Below are positions 23,201 through 33,421 of a stretch of 64,000 nucleotides of DNA, piece by piece. A program made the translations under genes and the position numbers. Positions within the stretch are counted from its first letter, which is position 1. Every line of letters starts with the position of its first letter. The notes under the pieces were generated by a model. That model searched no databases, was not told the origin of the DNA, and saw nothing but the letters and a program-made list of their open reading frames with translations. Source of the DNA: Undaria pinnatifida (lineage: Eukaryota; Sar; Phaeophyceae; Laminariales; Alariaceae); the NCBI GenBank assembly GCA_012845835.1, contig JABAKD010000012.1, positions 6,353,344 to 6,417,343 of the forward strand, given 5' to 3'.

Positions 23201-26200
23201 GTTGATACTAAATGTGCTGCTACGCAATCGATTTTTACGAATAAGCTGCAGTGGACAATATATAAAAAGTAGAATAAAATATTTTGGTCGTCGGTTTAGG
23301 GTCCCGAAAGGTTTTGACGTTTTATTACACTTCAAAACGTCGAATACAAGGGTGCAATTTACTGCTACGCTGTCGCCCGAAGTCATCCACTCCGACCGCT
23401 CGTCATCTCGTACGCAGCCGAAGTCATTCGCTCCTTCCTGGTACCACCTACACAGGGGGCTGTGGGTGTTTTGCGACAGGGCACTTGCTACGGGGAGTGC
23501 AATCGGCGAAAAAGCGTGATGGAGGTGGTGCACGAGCTGCATCAGGCGCAGTTTCATGCGTTTTTGGTGCTGTGCCAAGAACAACCAGCCACACACCATG
23601 CGATGCACCTTGCCAAGGTGAGGATTACTCTTTTGCACCATGCGACACGCACCCTGCTAAGATCAGGACTGCCCTTTGACGCATGCTACTACTACTAATA
23701 GTACGGTCAGCAGGTAGGGGTGCACAGCTAACCATGTATGGGGCTCCTTACTCGCTTGAGGCTGTATATATCAACCAAAAATGACCTCGAATAATATTGT
23801 GGGTTTCACCCGGTGAACAATTCCCATCGCCGAAGTATTATAATGTCATTGGATTTGCTTTGCATGTTGGAGGTCTGCTACTATAGAGGTAGCTTTTTTT
23901 GCATTTTTTTTTTCTGAATTCCGGGACTCCTCGACCCAATATCGCTGGAACGATTTTTTTCTTGCGTTTTTTCATCGTGTTATACCTAGGCCATGAGATG
24001 TGCGTCATTGCCCATCGGGGTGCACTTTAATTCTTATCCAAAATCAGTTTTGGGTGGGGTGCAGAGATCCTCAAGTCAAGAACCTTGCAGGAGAAAAAAA
24101 CGAGTGAAGCTCTACCGTAGCCCGGGTCGTTGAAAGTATACTGGTATACAGCATAGGACCGGAACAAGGGCCACGCATTGTCAGATGGCAAAATGAAACA
24201 GAGTCACATTGGTAACGCACAACACAAGAACGTGTCAGACTCGGAGAAACGGAGCATTGCATCTACGGGGAACTAGCCTTCCAGCGACATTGGAAGGGTC
24301 CTCGGTTGAGAAGCACCGTCACTCAGAATATGTCTTGGCCGAAAAAGCGATACAGAGCACCCCTATTGTAACAGTCATCCCACGGTAACCGCGCAGCGGA
24401 ATTTTCTGAGCTCCTATAACATGAGGAGCTAGCTCAAAATCTCACCCGAAGCATGACTTCGAAGGCATTCGTTCGCGCGACCCGACCAACACTTCTACGA
24501 GCTAATCCTAAAACAAACAAACAAACAAATAAAGCCGTAAAATCATCTTACTAGCCGATCGTTCTGCGCTTGAGGAGCCCAACCGCACTATGCAGCTCAC
24601 AAAATATGACACGTTGAGGAACATTAGTTGACCCAAAAACTGCAACTCCTGCCGTGTGTTGGCTGTAATCAACCCTATGACGAGGTAGGCTTGCTCCGTG
24701 TACCTCCGCTCCAAAGTCCCGCCAGCAGTGGATATCATGTATGTATGTCATGGCGCGTGCTATGGCAAGGGTGCACCTTATTCGTGAGTTTCCTCACTCC
24801 TGGAGCTCCGTGCAATGTACCTCAACCAAAAAAATGGCTTTGAAGAAAAAAAAACGCTTGGTGCATCTCCTGACGAACAAATATCGACTCCTACTATTAC
24901 CAGGCACCCAACCAAAACTACGTTTAATAACTACTTTACTATGCGAAGATACGAATGGCTCCGAACACAACATGTGATTGTTGGCTTTTTTCCTCGGGTG
25001 AGGAACCCCACCGCGTCACTCAGAATTAATGTGGCAAAAACACACTACTTCTAGCGTAGCATGCATCTTATAGTGAGCATTCACGCAATGACAGTCATGC
25101 AATGGGATACTTGTGCCTAAATTGCTGTGGTAGCCGCACATGGTAGACGGCAAAATATATGATCGGGAATTGTCGTCGTGGCAGCTGATATAATAGGAGA
25201 TTGGCATCAGAATTAGTGTGGCAGAGACAAAACAAGAACAAAAAATTGGGGAGGAAATCCTTCCGGCACCTGCGACGGGAACCCCGGCTTCGCACGTTGT
25301 AATTTTGTTTTATTACGGTAATGCAGCGTCAACGGTATGCGTTGCCGTATTCTTCCCTATGTGTTAATGTTTAAGAACGGCTGGAGGCGTGACTTTTTGT
25401 GGTGATTGTTGTAAGACTTAGGTTGGGTAAGATATTGGTTAACCTTTTGCAAGTGGTCAAACGGACTAGTACCCCACTAATTCCTTAACAAATGGCGTCG
25501 TCGACAGACCATGGATTTTTGGGTCGTGGGTTCGAATCCCACCATCCACAATGATAAACTTTTACAAATTTCCCCTTGTCGAACTTGAAAAATACTCTCC
25601 CCGGCATACCCAGGAAACGAAACCGCTTGGATACTGACAGGTCCGCCCGTGTATCCGTCCGACCTGCTATCCCGCCGTTTCAGGGGGGGAGAGCGTCCTG
25701 AAGCTTAGTTTGAGTAAGCAATTGGTTAACCTTTAGCAAGTGGACGAACGGACTAATACCCCTCTAATTCCTTGAGATAAGGTGGAGCAGCGCCATTTTT
25801 ATCATGACTTTGCTATGACTTTATTATCAGGCTCTTCATGCGAGGAGCTCATCCAAAAACTTATTTTGATACAAACTGAAAGAGCAGCCCCATGAACAGA
25901 CCGACCCATTGATGGGCTATAGGTATACAAAAAATAATGCTGCAACCCGACGAACAGACCGACCCGTGGGTTATAGGTATGAAAACAAATAATGCTGCAA
26001 AAAAAGAAGGCATTCCGACGATTTTGGGATTAGGAGCCCCGTCGTTCAGAAAACACTTGGGCCAAAAAAGTGCTACCTCTGTCGTAGCACGCGTCTGAAG
26101 CCTAGGGAAGCTGCCAAAACAAGGGACATTTTGCACCATTTTTTTCTTTGACCGCTGTTTTGGGTTTCCATATTTGGACATCCCTTTCGGCACCTGCGGC

Positions 26201-26806
26201 GGCGAAACCTGGCTTGAACCCACACCTTGTAACATTTAGAACCATGATTTTAGCAAGAGAATACGCAGGGGGTCCGTTTTTCGTTCTCGTCCCCTTGTAA
26301 TGCACTCCGGGGGCATTGGTCGTGGGCAATGTAATTTGACCCTCTTGACACTGCAATGCCGGCTTGGGTACAAAAATGCTTAGTTTCTTTAACATTGTCA
26401 TTGTTGGAGTTGAAAAGGGGTTGCGCCAATACTTTGTACCTGCCAAAATATATCTGCCCGGGTCCTCCCAGCATTCTCCGATGCAACGGTGACCCACAAC
26501 ATCAAAGCTCAAAAAAACAAAAACGTGCTCGCTTTGTCTTATCACCTGTCACAGGTCCGAACGTCGACAGAAAACGACCCTCCGTCAATACTCAAGGCAT
26601 ACCGTAGCTATTTAAGCGACGAGAAAGCCAAGTCTGCGATGAAAGTCGCGGGGAAAGCTGGTGAGAATGACGTCGGACACGAGTTTTTGGGTTTCAGCGG
26701 TGAAGAGGCGGCGCGAGGTAGCGGGAAACGGGTGGTTTCCTCAGGAAGTCGTGAAGCTCTCTACACGACTGGAACGTGTCAGGAGGATAATAGCAATGAT
26801 GGTTGA
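14266..26806 (+). CDS. ELMO-domain protein, multi-exon
   Basis: Proposed exons are 14266-about 14823, 15643-15876, 17614-17979, 18231-18356, 19499-19633, 21244-21465, 22438-22548, 23456-23617 and 26555-26806 (TGA), about 720 residues. Internal exons 2-8 and their joins are phase 0. The first four exons encode a disordered acidic, Ser-rich and Glu/Gly-rich region. The ELMO domain spans exons 6-9: HWDTIGFQGTDPCTDL, then MGVLSLLQ-VLYLLETQP, then GWPFLCVSIGFTK, then the hallmark GECNRRKSVMEVV. ELMO/ELMOD proteins act on small GTPases (Rac GEF adaptors or Arl GAPs). The catalytic Arg of Arl-GAP ELMODs was not assigned. The least certain points are the exon 1 donor, the exon 3 and exon 4 acceptors, and whether the exon at 26555 is last. 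Introns hold MITEs and a TRIM. Confidence 0.8.
15550..15615 (+). repeat. family A MITE right-end fragment
   Basis: Reads AGCTTCTCAAGTGG...TGCCGCCCCTACCGTGGCACGAG, the right end of family A, directly before exon 2 of the ELMO gene. The in-frame sequence before 15643 is therefore transposon, not coding. Confidence 0.6.
15991..16230 (-). mobile_element. family A MITE
   Basis: About 240 bp. Terminal inverted repeats resemble GCTACGATAGAGGTAGCAC. Interior landmarks are TTCCGACGATTTTGAG and a GAGGAGCCCCGTCATTCAGAA block, shared with the other copies. It lies in ELMO intron 2. Confidence 0.75.
16627..16740 (-). repeat. family C repeat
   Basis: Good minus-strand copy containing ACACACAGCTTGCAAAGATG and GATCTCACAGCTG. 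In ELMO intron 2. Confidence 0.7.
18395..18690 (+). mobile_element. family A MITE with internal AACTAAACC microsatellite
   Basis: Shares CGTACCTAGGCCATG, AATCAGCTTGTGGGTGAGG and the CCCCTACCGTAGCACG end with the family. A short tandem array (AACTAAACC) is expanded at 18478-18520. Confidence 0.7.
18897..19150 (+). mobile_element. family A MITE
   Basis: Full-length diverged copy. It has the ACGATAGTAGATGTAGCAC left end, ATACCTAGGCCATGAG, AGCTCCTCAAGTAAGGAG and the CACCTCTACCGTA right end. ELMO intron 4. Confidence 0.75.
19262..19490 (+). repeat. minisatellite abutting a 3' splice site
   Basis: About five units of about 40 bp with core GTATTGAAATGCAACAACCA. The last unit runs into the pyrimidine tract and CAG of ELMO exon 5 (19499). 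Confidence 0.75.
19747..19990 (+). mobile_element. family A MITE
   Basis: Starts GCGTGCTACGATAGGGGTAG, carries AGATCAGCTTGTGGGTGAGG and ends CACCTCCTACCATAGCGC. ELMO intron 5. Confidence 0.75.
21869..22112 (+). mobile_element. family B MITE
   Basis: The left end, CACCCCACGCTGGGAGTGCA, is inverted at the right end (AGTGGGATGA). Interior shared block: TTCGAAGGCATTCGTTCGCG, then CTAGCCGATGGTTCCACAC. Other copies are at 24362, 43349 and 45288. ELMO intron 6. Confidence 0.7.
22226..22296 (+). repeat. decoy copy of the ELMO exon 7 acceptor and exon start
   Basis: Its sequence (GCCTCTTTTGCAAGTGTTTT, then AAACACAGCCA, then TCGCCGCGATAG) closely repeats the true junction at 22424-22480, where the acceptor is TTTTTCAG. 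Here the CAG is CAA, so the copy should not splice. It lies about 195 bp upstream of the real exon. Confidence 0.8.
23875..24130 (+). mobile_element. family A MITE
   Basis: Left end TACTATAGAGGTAGC, interior ATACCTAGGCCATGAGATG, right end GCTCTACCGTAGCCCGGGTC. It is followed directly by a minus-orientation relative. Confidence 0.7.
24131..24361 (-). mobile_element. family A MITE, degenerate
   Basis: Contains GAAGCACCGTCACTCAGAA, then TTGGCCGAAAAAGCGATA and CACCCCTATTGTA, the reversed family A left end. It lies tail-to-tail with the 23875 copy. Confidence 0.55.
24362..24668 (+). mobile_element. family B MITE
   Basis: Begins TCCCACGGTAACCGCGCAGC, has GACTTCGAAGGCATTCGTTC and ends GCAACTCCTGCCGTGTGTTG. 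An AAAC microsatellite sits at 24510-24530. Confidence 0.7.
24769..25075 (-). mobile_element. family A MITE, degenerate
   Basis: Contains GGGTGCACCTTATTCGTGAG, TCCTGGAGCTCCGTG and ends near ACTTCTAGCGTAGCATGCATC, a reversed family A terminus. Confidence 0.5.
25410..25777 (+). mobile_element. TRIM-like element with tRNA-Ser primer site
   Basis: Two related terminal direct repeats of about 80 bp (25410-25490, TG...ACA; 25699-25777) enclose 208 bp. Two bases after the first repeat comes TGGCGTCGTCGACAGACC (25493-25510), matching the complement of the tRNA-Ser 3' end seen at 1446. A polypurine run AGGGGGGAGAG sits just before the second repeat. There is no coding capacity. The repeats are visibly diverged and no target duplication was found, so it is old. 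It lies in ELMO intron 8. Confidence 0.65.
25828..26100 (-). mobile_element. family A MITE
   Basis: Right part reads ATTCCGACGATTTTGGG, then AGCCCCGTCGTTCAGAAAA and ends GTGCTACCTCTGTCGTAGCA. Contains an internal duplication around ACAGACCGACCC (two copies). Confidence 0.75.
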
Positions 26807-27904
26807 CATCGCAGACTAGCGGGTGGTGGGGTTAACGCCTTTGCAACTGGAAAACCGTTCTCGGGACAAAACTACTTGTACATAGTGTAGGGAAGGGTTT
26901 TGGGGCTCTAAAGGGGTTAAGAGGCAATGATGATTGGCATCGCCCTCTATATGGGGGACCTCATGTGCAAGACGCCACATGTGTTTGACAGGAAGCTGAA
27001 GTGTAGCATAAATGCGTGTTTAACGGGTTTTTTTTGCTAGATCGCTGCGGACACTTTTGGGCGACACCAAGCGTGAAGAGGGTCTCGTCAAGCAGCCATA
27101 AGCGAAGAAAGTCATTACACCAAGTAGTACTGCATGTACAGCATGGTATTTTCCACGAAGGAGTACGACACCAGCCGGCGACATGACCAATTGAAGAGTT
27201 TTTGCCGATGCACATTTTATTCCGTCATACGAGGTGTACTCGTACAGCTGTGAGATCCGTCTGGCAGTATCTATCCGCCGATGAAGTCCCACTCGAGACT
27301 GGGAAGTTTGCGACGAAATACGACCGGCGCTGTAAAATTGCACCAAGTGCACACCAACCACACACCCTCACCCGCACACGCGGTGTCGATACTACACTTA
27401 CGCAAACGGGAAACCAGCAGAGCCCACAAGAGGTAACCGTCGAACTTATCCGCGGACTCATCCGTGCATTACTCTGTGCTTGTCAGCAAAATTGTGATTT
27501 TTTTCATCGACGGCGGTGTACCAACAACGTGCCGCACTACAACACAACGGACACAACACAGCAGTCGTACCATCCTTGCCAAATGTTGGCTTGGAGCATA
27601 CTCCGCGCGATCCCCCCCTCTCCCTTCCCCCCGCTCACCCGACCCTCAAAGGCCGGCAAGCTTGACTTGAGTGCACCCGTCTACTGCAGTACAAAGCAGT
27701 ACTCGCCTCCTGCTCATCACCCCTTGTCCCCGCCCCCTTACCATCACCCCGAATGCCAACATCCTCTACAGCGCATGCAACGCCGCTAAAGCGCATTCAT
27801 AGCCGACCTATACAGTCAGCCAAGAAATGTGATGTTTGACCTTAATCCTTGATCTGACAAGTGGAGCTCTCTGACAAAACCTCCCAAGCCCCTGCGTTTT
27901 AGTT
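26807..27904. other. intergenic between convergent ELMO and NDUFA13 genes
   Basis: No exon supported. A 195-residue plus-strand frame at 27202-27789 is Pro/His/Thr-rich, with C-rich runs and no domain, and is judged non-coding. Confidence 0.5.
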
Positions 27905-30900
27905 TTACTGCAAATCCTCTTCCTCCTTCCAAAGATCCAGAGAGTCGTGCATGCCCTGCTGCAACTGCATATTGAAGCGCTTCGCCAGCACAATCTTTCT
28001 GTCCTCTTCCGCCTGTAAAAGTGCAACAATAAAAAGGGGGCCGTGTCATTTATCGTTCCCATTACGGTGGGGGTGGACTCCGAATAGTGCCGGTACGTGC
28101 TGGGCCAATACACCGGCACTATTCAGGCCACTGGCACTATTAGGAATAGAGCGACTATAACGTAAGTGCTGATTAGACACCCACCAGTTCCTCGTACTCT
28201 GCTCTACACGCTTTGCTTTTGTGCTACCCGCCGTGTCCTTATCTCTCTATTGAATGACGGCATATTCCAACCAACTCGCTTTCTCATACTAGTATATCTC
28301 CAAATAAACATGCCTTTCAAGCATAACAAGATCCATTCCTGCTCCACAAACCCCAGATTTCCTACGTTCAACTTTACGTGTGGGGAGTGATCCCACCGGC
28401 ACCACAGAGAGCAGTGGCACTTTTCAACCGGCACTGTCGGAAGCCCCCCACTGTAACCCTTTTGGGGCCCACGAATAGCGACCAATAGCGACCAATTAAC
28501 AACGAATACGATACCATCTCATCAAGAGTCTAGAGAGAGCGCGCGGCATTTCAAGTACAACAATGCTCCACGTGTGTCGTACATCTCCCTACGTTGCAAA
28601 TCGGGCACGTCCCCTGCAGTACTCTACCCCTTTAGCCTGCGCTGCTTCGTGTGGGCGATGGTGTAATCGTCATACCAGCATTTTTCGACATGTGTTTTAC
28701 ATGTTTCCCTCCAAAGAGGTTCATATTTTCGTGTATAGCGCACGCTGTCGGAGCCTCCGTTGGGAAACGAAACACACCCGCCTATATCACCAAGGCTGCT
28801 TGTACTTACAGTGTCAGACTACCGCCTTGTCGCCGTACCGTGTGCCACCACTGCGTCCCAAAACCTTGTGCGTGTACACACTGCTGAAAAACAACCAGTA
28901 ACATTCGCGCACTGTGCTCTCGCCGCAAACGCACGATAGTAGATGGCACGTCGCTTAGTCGTTTCAGAATTGCAAAAACATCCCGCACAAATTCCAAGAA
29001 ATTCGTCTCCAAAAACACTGTTGCTGATTCACAGCTACCTGATGTCCCACATACACACACGCATACTTCCGGTACTTCGTACAGCTGCTGTGCGTATTAT
29101 ATGAAATTATCCTAACAACGTTTTAATATATGAAAAAAAAAAAACACTACAGCTGTGAGATCTAGGCTTTAGTCGAAATCCATCTTTGCAAGCCGCGTGT
29201 GATACTCCGATCGTGCGTGTATTATATAACAGGAGTTCTTAGTCTTAGGAGGCACTTAGGGAGCGAATACGAGCCTGCGCCCTGCACTGATGCTGATGCT
29301 GAATTGCGAAATGCGAACTGCCCAGGCGGGAGACTCCGAGGGCGGTAAGCGGTAACATCAAAGCGCGAGCGCCGTCTCCTTCTTGCTCCTGCTTACCTGA
29401 AGCATGGGCATCAAAGCGATTCGAGCTAGACGCTTTTCGTGCCTCGTCGCTCTCCGGCCCTTGTTGGCCTGTCCGAGCTTGTAGTACCCGACAGCCATGG
29501 TCACCGTCACCAGCCCGAGTACTACCGCTCCGCGAGGTCCTCGGGTCGTTGGTAGTTGACGTGCTATTTGAATCTGTCACAGTGACCATCGGAAGGACAA
29601 GAGTCGCAAAACGCAATAACATCTGCAAAGATGAGCATTGACCCAAAATTTGTCGAACTCACAGCTGACGTTGTTAGAATAGTTTCATAAAAAATTAATC
29701 CTTGCGGGAACCATACCATATACCTGGTACAGTACATACAGGACACCTATCTGGGAAAAAGGGCACCTGCAACAACGAAGTCAGGCTGATATTCAAAGGG
29801 AGATAAGAAACCTGGCAGTCGTTATGCTGGACTCAATTATACAACACCGTCTCCAAAATAAGAAACCCAGACCGGGTCAGTATTTCTGTGTTCTTGCTCG
29901 TGATATAAAGTAGGTGTCCTGTATATTTTATTAACGTATTAACCCTTTCGAGACCTGTATATGGCTTATAGCGACCAAAAACAGGACGAGAGCGAACCTA
30001 TCGCGTGACTCAGGGTCGTTCTTTACGATACGTATAATACAACATTTCAGTTTTGATGAAATTTCGGTAGTTTACCGAAATGAACGAGGGTTGATCTTAA
30101 CGAGTACGAGCCTCAGTTCGCTCGCAAAACAATCGTCCACCCAGCACAGAACGGTCACCACAGCAGCAACGCCCGCGGAAGTCACCAGCGTGGTTGTCCC
30201 ACTGGGGTCGAGCTTACTCGTAGGCACATGTCGGTGCCTTGGGGAGTGAAATCCATCATCAACTCGTCGAGCTATATTGCTAAAGTGACAAAAGTCTCAG
30301 CTACTGCCCTCAGCGAGCTCGTTCGGTTGTCTGCCTCGGTGCGGTCACTTTGTCAACTCGACGAAGGGAGCTCGGACACTCACTGCGCCTTCTGCGACCA
30401 TTCATGACCTGCCAATGACCTTGGGCACGACCCCGCTCAGTCTCGTGCGCTCACGAGTGGTGGCACAGCTCGAGCGGTGCGGCTGTCCGATCCTCTACAC
30501 CCTGGTACCTGAATTTCAGTTTTTCCCTAAAAAAAACTGAAAAATTTAGGGGCCAGTTTTTTCGAGATAAAAGTTTTTATTTTTTTCCCGAAATACCAGG
30601 AAACAACGAAATTTTCGGTAAAAACCTAAATAATCTCTTCGTTAATAACGACCCTAAGAAGGGCCTGCAGCACCACGAGAATCACCATGCTGCGTGCGTG
30701 TAGTATATATAGGTCCTTGCTACGCAGTTCGGACGCATCCCCTACCTCGACAACCCGGGCTGGTTCGTGTGGCCGTGCTGTAATCGTCAGTGTTATCGAC
30801 AATTTTTCCAGGGCTTTCGACGGGTCGGATCAAGTCTCACGGGTCGGATCGGGTCGGGGTGACCCGAGTCGACCCGTAATGTTCCAAAAATACCCGATCC

Positions 30901-33089
30901 GACCCGTGAGAGTTCAAACACTTCCCGCCCCGCCCCGACTCGAACCGCGAGTTTTTTCATGCTTTCTGACCCGATCCGCAGGTCGGGTCATGACCCGTAA
31001 AAACTCCAAATTTTGCCCCCTGAAGTCCCATAAGGTAACCATGAACACTATCGGGACTCATGTGCAGCGTGCAGGACAGCTAATAAGAAACAGCAAGGCT
31101 GACATGTACAGGAAAATAAAAAACCCGGGAGGCATTATTCTAGCTGCATTGTAGAAAGCATCCTCTTTTAAGAAGTCCAGCCTGGGCTCGTTCGTACCAG
31201 TATGATAGCATTCCTGTATCTGATGTCCTGTACGTGGTACTGCATAGCGACCAAAGAAAGGACGACGAGCGATGTTATCAAGTGGCTATCAATAGGAAGA
31301 GTGCGCAGCAGTAAAGGTATGATATCACCACATGCTTCGCGCGTGAGGTACGATAGAGCTCCTTGCATTGCACCCCCTCCCCCCCCCCGCCATCCCGGCA
31401 GCTCATGCGACTCGCCGAACACCTCACAGCGCGTTCCGGCATAGTAAGGATTCGAGGGTCTATGGTCATACGACTACGGCCATGCACGAACTGAGTACTA
31501 CACCCCCCCTCCCCCCCCCATCCCGGCAGCTGAGGCTGATTCGTGCGGTCGATGTTGAAATCGTCTCCAAAGGGATGCGTGGTCAACGGTCAAATGACTA
31601 AGGCAACCAAGAAATGAGTACGCCCACCCCCCCCCCCCCCATCCCGGCAGCTGGGGCTGCTTCGTGCGGTCGATGCTGAAATGGTCAGTTTTTCCCCATG
31701 TTTCTCCCCTCCCAAATGCCAAAAGGGGGCCTAAGGCCATTTCTTATGCAGTCGGATTTGTCAGTCGAAAACGGCCTTTTTCGACTGAAGCCCAAATCGG
31801 GCTTTCTTACGCAGTCGAAAAAGGGCTTTTTCGACTCAACTTTTTTCGACTGAGAACTCCGACTGGCGGATACAGTCGAAAAACTCGACTTTTTCGACTG
31901 GATTCGAAAAACTCAGTCGAAAAAGTTTTACGCGTGTTTTTTGAACCGATCGCATCGCCCATCCCACCACCAAACACACACGGCCACACGGCCACACACC
32001 CATACCAGGTACCACACTGCAGTATCACACAAGGCGCTGACGCTGGCTTGGCTATCACTGCTGTTGCTTCTCGCAGCAAGTCAGCGTGGCGCATTCCTAG
32101 TTCCGCTCGCCAGCAGCGTGTATCACACGACGGCCGCAGCGCGCGGTCTCGATCCCATGCTGCCAACAACGGCGGCGCCTGCTGTAGCTTTGGCGGCTCT
32201 CGGCTGAGTGCAACTCCACAAACGTAGCTTTGGCGGCTTTCGGCCAAGCCCAAAGCCACAAACTCGCTGGGACGAAGGTTCGTCGAGTCGTTGCTCGCGG
32301 AGACAGCGCGAAGCACAGAGCTGCCAACCGATTTCGCCTGCTGTACAGCAGTACTCCCTCACACCAACCGCCTCTAGGGAGAGCACAAAAACTATAAAAT
32401 CAACTCGACTAGCGATAAGAAGAAGGACCAGAAGAATCCAGTCGAAAAAAAGTCCAGTCAAAAAAGGCCGTTTTCGACTGGCGGAATCCGACTGCATAAG
32501 AAATGGCTGAAGTATTGAGTATACCCATGATAGCGCCCATGAAACATGAGGAGAGCCACGTTATCAAGCAACTACGATGGAAAGTGCACGCAGTAGTACA
32601 ACTATGATACCACCACATGCTGAGTGTGTGTGGTATACGGAGCTCCTGGCATTGCACCTCGTAGACCCCCCCAACCCCGGCAGCCCCCCTACCCTCAGGG
32701 ACCAATGCTGCTGTGCGCGTTCGATGCTGAAATCGTCATTTTTTTTCAACTTTTTTTCCCTCTGGACCCCCAAAGCTATGTAGGTTCTGAGCGTACAGAC
32801 GCCGGCATAACGATGCAACACAAAAATATAGGTTGCTGCATAGCTGCACAGGGATGAGGCTAGTCTGGGAGGGATGCTTGATGCACGCGGTATCGCAGAC
32901 CGAGAGCGAGCATACGCTACAAAGTGTGCTATCGGCACTGCTGTATTATTCACATACGAATGACACCAAAGTTCGATCACAAACGAAACTCGACGAGAGT
33001 ACCAAATATGCTGGTTGGCGTACCTTAGGGAATCCACCCTTGGGGGCACCATCCTGAATGATCGGGCCGGTGCCCACAGGTGTTGCCAT
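27905..33089 (-). CDS. NDUFA13: NADH dehydrogenase subunit NDUFA13 / GRIM-19
   Basis: Three phase-0 exons on the minus strand: 33024-33089 (ATG), 29397-29573 and 27905-28012 (TAA), 116 residues. Exon 1 has the family signature IIQDGAPKGGFPK. Exon 2 encodes RQLPTTRGPRGAV, one membrane helix (VVLGLVTVTMAVGYYKLG), a basic stretch and RIALMPMLQ. Exon 3 continues with AEEDRK, matching the plant LPMLQ-AEED pattern across the splice. The protein is a membrane-arm subunit of mitochondrial complex I. The usual C-terminal MKDVPGW...GE region is absent; the model ends WKEEEDLQ, so it is shorter than the usual 140-plus residues. The introns (3.45 and 1.38 kb) carry repeats. The gene shares a promoter region with the Tubby gene. 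Confidence 0.88.
29150..29235 (+). repeat. family C repeat
   Basis: Contains CTACAGCTGTGAGATC and CCATCTTTGCAAGCCGCGTG. With the inverted copy at 29622-29682 it brackets NDUFA13 exon 2. Confidence 0.7.
29622..29682 (-). repeat. family C repeat, inverted relative to 29150
   Basis: Contains TGCAAAGATGAGCATTGACC and GTCGAACTCACAGCTGACG. It lies 49 bp upstream (transcript sense) of NDUFA13 exon 2. Confidence 0.7.
29730..29930 (-). repeat. family K interspersed repeat
   Basis: Its minus strand (GGTTTCTTATTTTGGAGACG, CAGCATAACGACTGCC, AATATCAGCCTGACTT) resembles plus-strand stretches at 17345-17510 and 21550-21700 in ELMO introns. Both ends carry GGACACCTA. Family type is unknown. Confidence 0.5.
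30810..31010. mobile_element. GGGTC-rich inverted-repeat element
   Basis: Starts CCAGGGCTTTCGACGGGTC and carries alternating GGGTCGG and CCGACCCG blocks as inverted repeats. Related copies at 39945-40410 and 43020-43285 share the CCAGGGCTTTTCACGGGTC end. Confidence 0.6.
31368..31690 (+). repeat. family D repeat, three clustered copies with poly-C heads
   Basis: Each copy runs from a C run through ATCCCGGCAGCTGRGGCTG to TCGTGCGGTCGATG and a GAAATCGTC tail. Further relatives are at 28640, 30755, 32664 and 42320-42400(-). Intronic in NDUFA13. Confidence 0.65.
31736..32506. mobile_element. TIR element with CAGTCGAAAA subterminal motifs
   Basis: Termini GCCATTTCTTATGCAGTCGG and its inverse are followed by more inverted similarity (CAGTCGAAAACGGCCTTTTT), so the TIRs span roughly 55 bp. 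CGAAAA/TTTTCG motifs recur about a dozen times near the ends. The middle holds a near-tandem duplication around TAGCTTTGGCGGCT (32180-32250). No transposase; likely a non-autonomous class II element. Flanks give no clear target duplication. Confidence 0.75.
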
Positions 33090-33421
33090 TTTGCGCACTT
33101 CCTCACGACTCCTCTCTCGCAGCTTCCCTCTTTTGCTCTCTGCATAAGATGAGAAAGTGGTATGGTAGGTTTCGTAGGGATATTCGGAGGGGTTTGTGCA
33201 CATGAAACCGTTTTTTTCTTCCTTTCGATTCGTGCGTTTTCGTGTTTTCGGGTCAATGTGGCGAGTGTTCCTGAGCAGACGGCCAGACCACGAATGGCGT
33301 CTCTATGTCTCGGAAACGGGATCAAACATCTCGGTAACGAGAGGAGGAATCTTGGGTGCTAGCTAGCTAACGGGGCCGTGTGATCTGATCGCAGCGAAAC
33401 AAGCTCTCCGCTGCATACTAC
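33090..33421. promoter_or_regulatory. putative bidirectional promoter, NDUFA13 / Tubby
   Basis: 332 bp separate the two divergent ATG codons. T-rich runs (CGTTTTTTTCTTCC) but no clear TATA box. An open frame continues upstream of the NDUFA13 ATG but is read as 5' UTR. Shared regulation is inferred from position. Confidence 0.5.

Noticed and set aside
25517-25552. T-arm-like GGTTCGAATCCCACC after the TRIM primer site, as a tRNA gene
   Set aside because: No matching acceptor or D-arm; at most a tRNA-derived fragment in the TRIM.
27202-27789. 195-residue plus-strand frame
   Set aside because: Low-complexity Pro/His/Thr, with no motif and no splice logic, between convergent genes.
29245-29646. 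133-residue minus-strand frame
   Set aside because: It overlaps NDUFA13 exon 2 in a different frame; the exon frame carries the GRIM-19 motifs.
30230-30500. Plus-strand stretch with CAFCDHS and GTTPLSLVRS resembling a zinc-finger/ankyrin remnant
   Set aside because: Only about 50 codons before a stop and no second motif; too weak to call.
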